A stretch of DNA of 64,000 bases from Lingula anatina. Lineage: Eukaryota; Brachiopoda; Lingulata; Lingulida; Lingulidae. Where the stretch lies: contig NW_019774192.1 in assembly GCF_001039355.2 (NCBI RefSeq), positions 375,523 to 439,522 on the forward strand. Reading direction: 5' to 3'. The notes under the pieces are model-generated. The model searched no databases. It worked only from the letters and a program-made list of their open reading frames with translations, and was not told the DNA's origin. Positions 58,401 through 64,000 of this stretch are shown one piece after another. The position numbers and the translations under genes were made by a program. Every line of letters starts with the position of its first letter. The first letter of the stretch is position 1.

Positions 58401-61395
58401 CTCGGCTCTTCTCATTCTGAATGGCCTCCTTGTTAGCTGTGGAAACGTACTACTTGTACCATTGTAAGCAATCTGATGTGGATATGCGTCAGCGAAAGTA
58501 CCCTCTGTACTAATCTGCATGTCAATACATTTCTTTATCTCTAGCGGCAGTGGTGATATCCCATACCTAATATCCACCACGGTAATATCCACCACCCAAA
58601 AGTAAAGATCACATTTATATGTCTGTGTGCCTATATCTGGTGTAAAGCTTCGGAAAAGCTGGGCAAATCAAATGTCATTTCATATGCTTCTTTAAGATTC
58701 TCTATTAACCGTGTGAAAAATCAGGAGACCGAATGCCAGTTTATTGGCGCACATTATAAGACTTCCACAACAAGTGAAATATAATGGAAAATAATAGGGA
58801 TATAGTCTGTGCATTTGCCAGGGTAAAATCACCAAAAGAAAAGGATCAGCATGTGGCAGACCCTACCCTCAGGATGCGCACCGACCCACGCAGCCAAATT
58901 ATACGAGTTCTAGAACACACTAACGACGCATTGATCCCGCTTGTTTACATTGTTAAACCAGAGCGTAATTGGCTGGTCAACCACCTGTATCAGATTGCTG
59001 CCCGGATGACCAGTGCTAAACCACTTTATGACAACATCGAGACAAGGGCACAAGTATGCAGTGATGCAATAATCTATTGTAATTAACCTTGTTTTCGGCA
59101 CGTGGCTGCTGGTATTCTTCCACGAATTTCTCCGGGTGCGGCTGCACAAACGAAGCTGAAAGTGTCTATGAACCAGATTTCGTTTTTAGACAATATACCA
59201 AAATGAGGATGGCTTCAGCTATCAAATTATTAATTTTTGGAATAAAAAAATCAATCGTGTCAAAATTAAGCAAATCTTAATTTTCATAAACTGTAACATC
59301 TGACATATCTTTGTCTGTGAGAAATGAATAAGAAGTTTTAAGTATTTGCACATACATTTGCTACTTTATGGATCGAACATTTGGCGTACGGTAGTTTTGG
59401 AGGTATTTACTTCTATGCATTACGGTGAAATAGTTTTAAACCATACAGCATTTGGATTTGCGCGTGTGGCGCTCCTTCGAGTTAAAGGTGCGCCCTCGCC
59501 TCTTATTACTCCATACGTTCGTGTGCATTTAAATTGGGTTATTGATCAAATCCACAGTGAAGTTATTATAAAATATTAAGAAAAACCAAAATTGAAAATC
59601 AGAATATTCCGCTCTGTTCTCTGCGGCGTTTTGATTTATTTTCCCGAAAGTTCAGTATCATCAAAATAAATTTTTTACTACACATTTTTACATATTTTTT
59701 AATAACTTATGTTCCAAAAATGTTATATAACACTCAACAATATAATCGTAAATAACCTGTATCCCAGCTAAGGTACTAGTGACCTCTTTATCAGGCCTTA
59801 CAAACGGATTAGGCTGGCGTTTACTAACACTACCCGCAGCTCTTTTAGCACCAACACCTACACTAACCACCATACCCACAAATTAACCAGCACTACCAGA
59901 GCAGATGAAAGTAAGTGCTAGGTATCGCTTTGTTGGTGCTAAATAATTGCACGGTGTGTTGGTTAATTCGTGGGTTATGTTGTTAATATGAGCGTTAGTG
60001 CTGAAAGATCTGCGGGTATATAGTGTTAGCAAACGCCTAATCCGTTTAAAAGGCCTGATTATGCCGCAAGAGAAAACATCGTGTCACGCCTATGTCTAGA
60101 CATTTTCTCACACAGTACATATTGAATCGCTCTTAACTGCCTTCAGTTTCACAATTTAACTAATTTTGCAAGTCTAAAGAGAGACGTGCAATATACCGTA
60201 AGTACGTGTACTTAGGTCAATGAACCAGAAAATTCTCCCCATTTATTAAATATTTCATTTTCAAGATTTTAACATAAGTTGACATTATAATTATATAATC
60301 CTTCGCACACGAAGGTACATTACTTATGTTACAATAGCTTAAACAGTCACAGATTAGTTATTACGTATTAAATGTAAACATGTTAAACAATGTACAGCAT
60401 GCAACATGGTTTCTAAAGATATCCCCACAGACTAATACAACGTGAAAAGCTTCGTGATTTACTCCAAGTATATTTACACAAAATATATGTGTTAGATGGA
60501 GCGTGCGACCGCCAGGTAAAATTCGATACTTCCAGAGGGGATATATAAGCAGATTTAGTTCAATGAGCTATCATTTCTTTTCTAAACAAATACACTTTCC
60601 ACTTTATTTCCTATGGTGTCGAGAGCGTATAATTTAGAACCCTAGACCAAGATGTTCTTCTGTCATGTCAGTTTCCCGAACTTTTCACATTCACCTTATT
60701 GTCAAGACCTTTTTGAGGGAGGGGGTGTCCTTCACTTTTGGTGAAATCTCTACCTTAGTAAATTCCATTATTTCGATTCTAGTGTATACGTGTACATGAA
60801 CGTGCATCATTGTTGAAAACGCAACATACTGCTTTCCCTTTGTTTCAATAGCGCAGTTGGAGGAGGTATTGTGCTATTAGTATTATAATAGGTGTGGCAT
60901 GTGTATGGTATTTCAATTTATAAAGATTATGGTCGTGCTAATAGAAATGCAACAAAAATTGTCATTCATTCAGCATTTTGCCAAACCAGGCCTAATTAAT
61001 TTGCAAATCTGGGCTTAAACTGTCTTCAAGATCCTCTAACAAAGTGATCTGTATTTTTTCTATATTTCCATAGAATTTTGATCAAGGTTTTGATATGCCT
61101 TTTCATTATTCTACTAGGAACCATACACTTTTTCAATAGTTGTCACATCGCATAAACAGTGCTAAAAGAAGGGACGACCTGTATACACGATATGACGACT
61201 ACTCAGCACGAAGTTGTTTTGCCAGTATGAACAATTGCAAGACGTGGTGTGAAAAAAGTAAATCCACAGAACTCATCTGCACATTTGGTAAGATAAGAAA
61301 TTATTCGACGTACCTTCGTTATTTATATGTGCCGCTTGCCGCAGTTTGATCCCTGCAACCAACAGTACGGCGAGGCAAAGTGCTCCTCCCTTCAT
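45975..61395 (-). CDS. ADAMTS-like secreted metalloprotease, copy B (21 exons, 1060 aa)
   Basis: Paralogue of copy A. Exons: 61395-61314, 57427-57216, 56798-56712, 56429-56303, 55818-55529, 55074-54997, 54472-54306 (repeated at 53960-53794, see separate entry), 53424-53275, 52689-52516, 52301-52160, 51808-51607, 50992-50813, 50554-50414, 49985-49833, 49517-49368, 48969-48820, 48557-48461, 47829-47774, 47162-47019, 46785-46579, 46168-45975. With exon 7 used once, phases chain to 3183 bases including TAA. Parts: signal peptide [15 protein letters not shown]; propeptide; catalytic domain HELGHNLGAYHDG with Met-turn FIMAPSSG; disintegrin/Cys-rich; six-Cys module; eight TSP1 modules; end CGKYL. 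The propeptide junction reads [11 protein letters not shown], not IERSKRQ, so the furin motif is absent. The propeptide also has VHYCDHTG where A has VHYLDHTG. Confidence 0.87.
48820..49516 (-). repeat. Tandem duplication of a TSP1 exon unit in copy B
   Basis: The exon plus intron sequence repeats with a 548-base offset (48969-48820 and 49517-49368 are the two exons). Flanking intron text (TTGTCTTAGTGTACGTGTAC) is shared. Exons differ at about two bases, so the event is recent or converted. Copy A has one such exon. Confidence 0.88.
50613..50798. repeat. CAGGCCCGTAGCCA MITE family, decayed copy 3
   Basis: Intron 12 of copy B. Contains GGAAAGGTCCATTATGGGTAA and ends CTACGGGCCTGG; the left end is eroded. 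Not present at the same site in copy A. Confidence 0.7.
51370..51592. repeat. G/C-run flanked interspersed repeat in copy B
   Basis: Starts near a C-run (51380-51391) and ends near CCCCCCTGACCCCCCTC. Core shared with 37845-38050. Absent from copy A at the same place. Confidence 0.7.
51917..52112. repeat. Inverted-repeat MITE in copy B intron 10
   Basis: Arms GGATCAATCTATCTATCTCC...CTCGCTAAATTGC and the inverse GCAATTTAGCGAG...GGAGATGGATCGATT. Not in copy A. An N lies just upstream at about 51836. Confidence 0.75.
52405..52489. repeat. (GT)n(GA)n compound microsatellite
   Basis: GT run, short interruption, GT run, then GA run. A shorter GT/GA tract is at 15540-15588 in the matching intron of copy A. 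Confidence 0.9.
52516..55818 (-). other. Copy B exons 5-9: altered pro-junction and zinc metalloprotease domain
   Basis: Exon 5 carries [20 protein letters not shown]: no RxxR motif. Exon 6 [19 protein letters not shown], exon 7 the APWFSNN stretch, exon 8 [10 protein letters not shown]-type end, and exon 9 completing HELGHNLGAYHDG. Zinc ligands and the catalytic Glu are all present. Exon 9 is one codon longer than in copy A ([14 protein letters not shown]). Confidence 0.88.
53603..54626. repeat. Exact 512-bp repeat of copy B exon 7 joined by N (probable assembly artefact)
   Basis: 53603-54114 and 54115-54626 appear identical, with a lone N at 54115. Each contains the 167-base exon 7. Using both would shift the frame because 167 is not a multiple of three, and copy A has one. 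I treat it as an unmerged overlap. Confidence 0.85.
58179..58428. repeat. MITE with GAGGCCATTCAGAATGAGAA ends, copy B
   Basis: Orthologue of 20615-20890, 26 bases shorter, with the same inverted ends. Lies in the 3.9-kb intron 1 of copy B. Confidence 0.85.
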
Positions 61396-64000
61396 ATTGC
61401 TCTGGTGTGCTGTCCTTTCATACAACTCACAAGACTGACAGTCGCTTCCAAAAATGCACTATTTATTTGACCACTGACCACTTTACCTCGCACTGACCCT
61501 TTTACACGTATGCACTAAATCGTTTGTGTAATTACGCAAGAGAAGGGGGTCAAATGACATTTATGACGGGCTTGGTATGGTCGACTTTGTATGGTGGAGT
61601 GTGCGGGCGTTACTAAATCGCGCAGCCTTGAAGATGATTCCTTTTGATATAATATTCTGTAGAATATGTCGATATTAACCCCGAAAGAATACAATTAAAA
61701 GTGTCTAAAGATTATTTATATACAGATTAGGTATGTAATATGATATAAGTAAGCAACAAGTGTTCCTTTTCTAAATGATGATAATGATGATGATGATGAT
61801 GGTCATAAAGGCGATGCGGTTTGTAATAACGACTGGAAGATAAGATATGCTTTTCCTTGCCGCAAACCCCAATTCCTTGTTTTATGCGAGTCTCTGATGG
61901 ACGTGCTTTCATTTTCTTTTGTGTAAGAATGGTAAAATCGTTTCTACGTTTCTTGTCTCAAATGTTGTCAGACTCACCCCTTTTTGGACAGGTTCCAGAA
62001 TAAACGCCATTATCAAATAAAACTGGTTACGTGATAGATACAATACGAGTCGCCGAGCTATACGTGAAATATTACGAGTGTATTGGCGAGCCGCAGGCGA
62101 GACAATACACGAGTAATTTTCACGTACATCTCGGCGACGAGTGTTGTATCTGGCTTAAACCACGGCCTCTGATTGGCTACTACACTAGTAGTGCAACATG
62201 ACGTGCTTGTATGTCGAATACAGCACGGCCGAGTCTTTTGTTCTACGCGCTAGCCGTGGTTTAAAATATAATCCGGACAAGGCCAGGCATACGTGATAAG
62301 TTGTTTAACTATTTGTGGCTTTCTGCCAACAAGTTAGGTGGCTGGATTGTACTTTTTTCATATAGTCTGAACTTAATCGGCGGTTGGTCGGTCTTTTTTT
62401 TTTTCAGTTTTATTCTAGGGAGATAAATGTCTAATCCACATCGTATAAAACAACAAATCATTTTTTTCTGGGTCAAGCAGTAAATTTCTTCCGCTTACTC
62501 GTACCAAACCAACATCCAGTGCTATTTTCCAAAACGGGTGTAAAATCTGACTACCTCAAACTTAGGGTCGATGGCCTCGTAACCCATCTTGTCAAAATAG
62601 GCAAGTCCTTCTACGCTTTAACCAAAAAAACATTAAATTAATGAGCGCATGCAATGATTTAAACGAGCAGATGATGTCACAAATAAGCTCCTAGCGCCAT
62701 TTGACATACCATATGACACAGGTTTAAGGCGGTATCATGAAGTGCTGTGTAAGAAGATAAAACAGTCAGAGGAATTTGTCCTCAGGAAATCGTTCAAGGC
62801 TGAAGAAATAAATAGGAGCAAGAGAGGGTGCCTGAACTTCTTTACAGTCTATTTGCATTGTTCTTAAAGTTGAGTTAAACATGAGCTTTCCCAAATCCAA
62901 GCATTGGCACGCATTCTGCTCTCCCTTGAATAACTACCACGGAATTTTCAGAGAGAGAGAGAGTTTGAGAGAGTTGGGTGGGGGGGGGGGGGGGGTAATT
63001 GATCCCTAGCATTCAGGCAGATGTTTCTTAGACCTATTATGGAATAGACATCCCCTATAGGCTGACAGTGAAATTATATTAATTTGATGGCAATCAAGGT
63101 CTAACAACTTAAATTGATACCACTTTGTTTCTCTAATGATGTATGAAATATGAAATACGCTGCACTCAAAATAACCACTTAATTAGTAAAAATAATGTTG
63201 CAAATGTATTTATTTAAAAATGTCAGAAAATTTGCTTGGTCTGTTGATCTGATAAGAAAAAACGTAATTCGACTATGTTTGTATCATTAGGTTGATTAAA
63301 AATTATTGAATTAATATTAGTCATAGCTGCTGTAGACGTCTCCTTGGCTAGACACACAACTTCCACATATCATAGACACAAGCGACCCCAGTGGCAGTAA
63401 AGTAAATTGAAATTTGACCTAAATTTACAAAAGCCAATCATATCTGTTTCTGACAGTAATTCCCATCTTGTAAAAGTTAAACGGACTTGCATTTGTGGGT
63501 TCTTTTCTTAACACATCAATCACAGCAACGTTTTTTTTTTTTTTTTTTTTTTTGTTTTTTTTTTGTTTGTTTTTTTATAAGAAACTTAGCAAAAGGATAA
63601 TTTAATTGGTTTATGAACCCCCCGCGCGGCTGCTGCGATTGCCATTACTATCTGAAACTTAAAGGATGGTTACAGATGCTTGGAATGTGCAAGCAATTAT
63701 GATATGGTTCATCGTCTTTAATATTCTCCGAAACGTTTCAAAGACTGAGTGATAAGATGAAAGAGTTCTTGGCCCTATTCTGTGGTAAGTGAAAGCAAGT
63801 GACACCTTCCGAAAATTCTGTTTCTCACAATTCATATTTTTTTTTTAAATTTTATCTCCTTATTCTAATCTTATAAACACCAAGGAGTAAGAAATAGCTG
63901 CAAAGAATGCTAAATTATTGGTATATTTGCATCTGCACTAAAGGTTTTTATTTTGGCACGAAAGCCACTAAAGCAGTAAGTATGAAATTCCTGATTTTCT
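61396..64000. other. Right flank: no gene recognised
   Basis: Similarity to block A ends near 61519 (CACGTATGCACTAAA). Beyond it are a palindromic element at ~62025-62275 (CACGAGTAATTTTCACGT and inverse arms, AAACCACGGC/GCCGTGGTTT ends), (GATGAT)n near 61772-61800, a G-run at 62978-62995 and a T-rich run at 63531-63575. Putative upstream promoter of copy B lies just above 61395; no core motif was clear. Confidence 0.6.
62025..62275. repeat. Palindromic element in right flank
   Basis: GATACAATACGAGTCGCCGAG and TACGTGAAA...TTTCACGTA form inverted arms around a GGCGAGCCGCAGGCGAGAC centre; an outer AAACCACGGC/GCCGTGGTTT pair follows. Non-coding. Confidence 0.7.

Noticed and set aside
58784-59086. 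100-codon plus-strand frame partly shared with 21322-21519 in block A
   Set aside because: Similarity follows from the duplicated intron. The A version is cut by a transposon, no domain is recognisable, and no codon-level constraint is evident.
1-64000. CRISPR arrays, bacterial operons, rRNA or tRNA genes
   Set aside because: Tandem repeats present are microsatellites or assembly joins; no spaced identical repeats, and no tRNA cloverleaf was recognised by eye.

Overview
This is a window of invertebrate nuclear DNA. It is AT-rich and intron-rich, with canonical GT-AG splice sites, many microsatellites, inverted-repeat MITEs and several transposon classes. The gene families suggest a marine, probably lophotrochozoan (mollusc-like), animal; that placement is tentative. 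The long open reading frames are mostly not genes. The real genes are chains of short exons, and I joined them by translating each strand and matching splice phase.

Layout: (1) 1-7157, minus: the 5' two-thirds of a nose-resistant-to-fluoxetine (NRF-6)-like membrane acyltransferase, 12 exons with matching phases, running off the left edge. (2) 9720-26383, minus: ADAMTS-like secreted metalloprotease copy A, 17 exons, 908 residues, five thrombospondin type 1 (TSP1) modules. (3) 30013-39864: a roughly 9.9-kb DNA transposon with ~255-270-bp terminal inverted repeats. It carries two genes reading inward from the repeats: a RecQ-like helicase (plus) and a DUF6589/PHD-finger protein (minus). Both are decayed, and an RTE-like LINE is inserted in the second. 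(4) 40377-40711, minus: a truncated, frameshifted copy of NRF exon 1. (5) 45975-61395, minus: ADAMTS-like copy B, 21 exons, 1060 residues, eight TSP1 modules. (6) 61.4-64 kb: no gene recognised, repeats only.

Blocks ~6815-26498 and ~40377-61519 are a tandem segmental duplication that captured one whole protease gene plus the first exon of its NRF neighbour. Comparing the blocks dates many insertions. A Tc1/mariner element, a hAT-like 1.95-kb element and a 734-bp CCAG-flanked element are in copy A only. A ~2.05-kb unexplained insertion, a 548-bp exon duplication and several MITEs are in copy B only.

Both protease copies are open and keep the HExxHxxGxxHD zinc site and Met-turn, but they differ in two ways that could matter. 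Copy A has a furin-type RSKR site before the catalytic domain where copy B has LSKK, and the TSP1 arrays differ in length. Single-N junctions at 24731 and 54115 and the N run at 34734-34940 flank exact sequence repeats and look like assembly joins, not biology.
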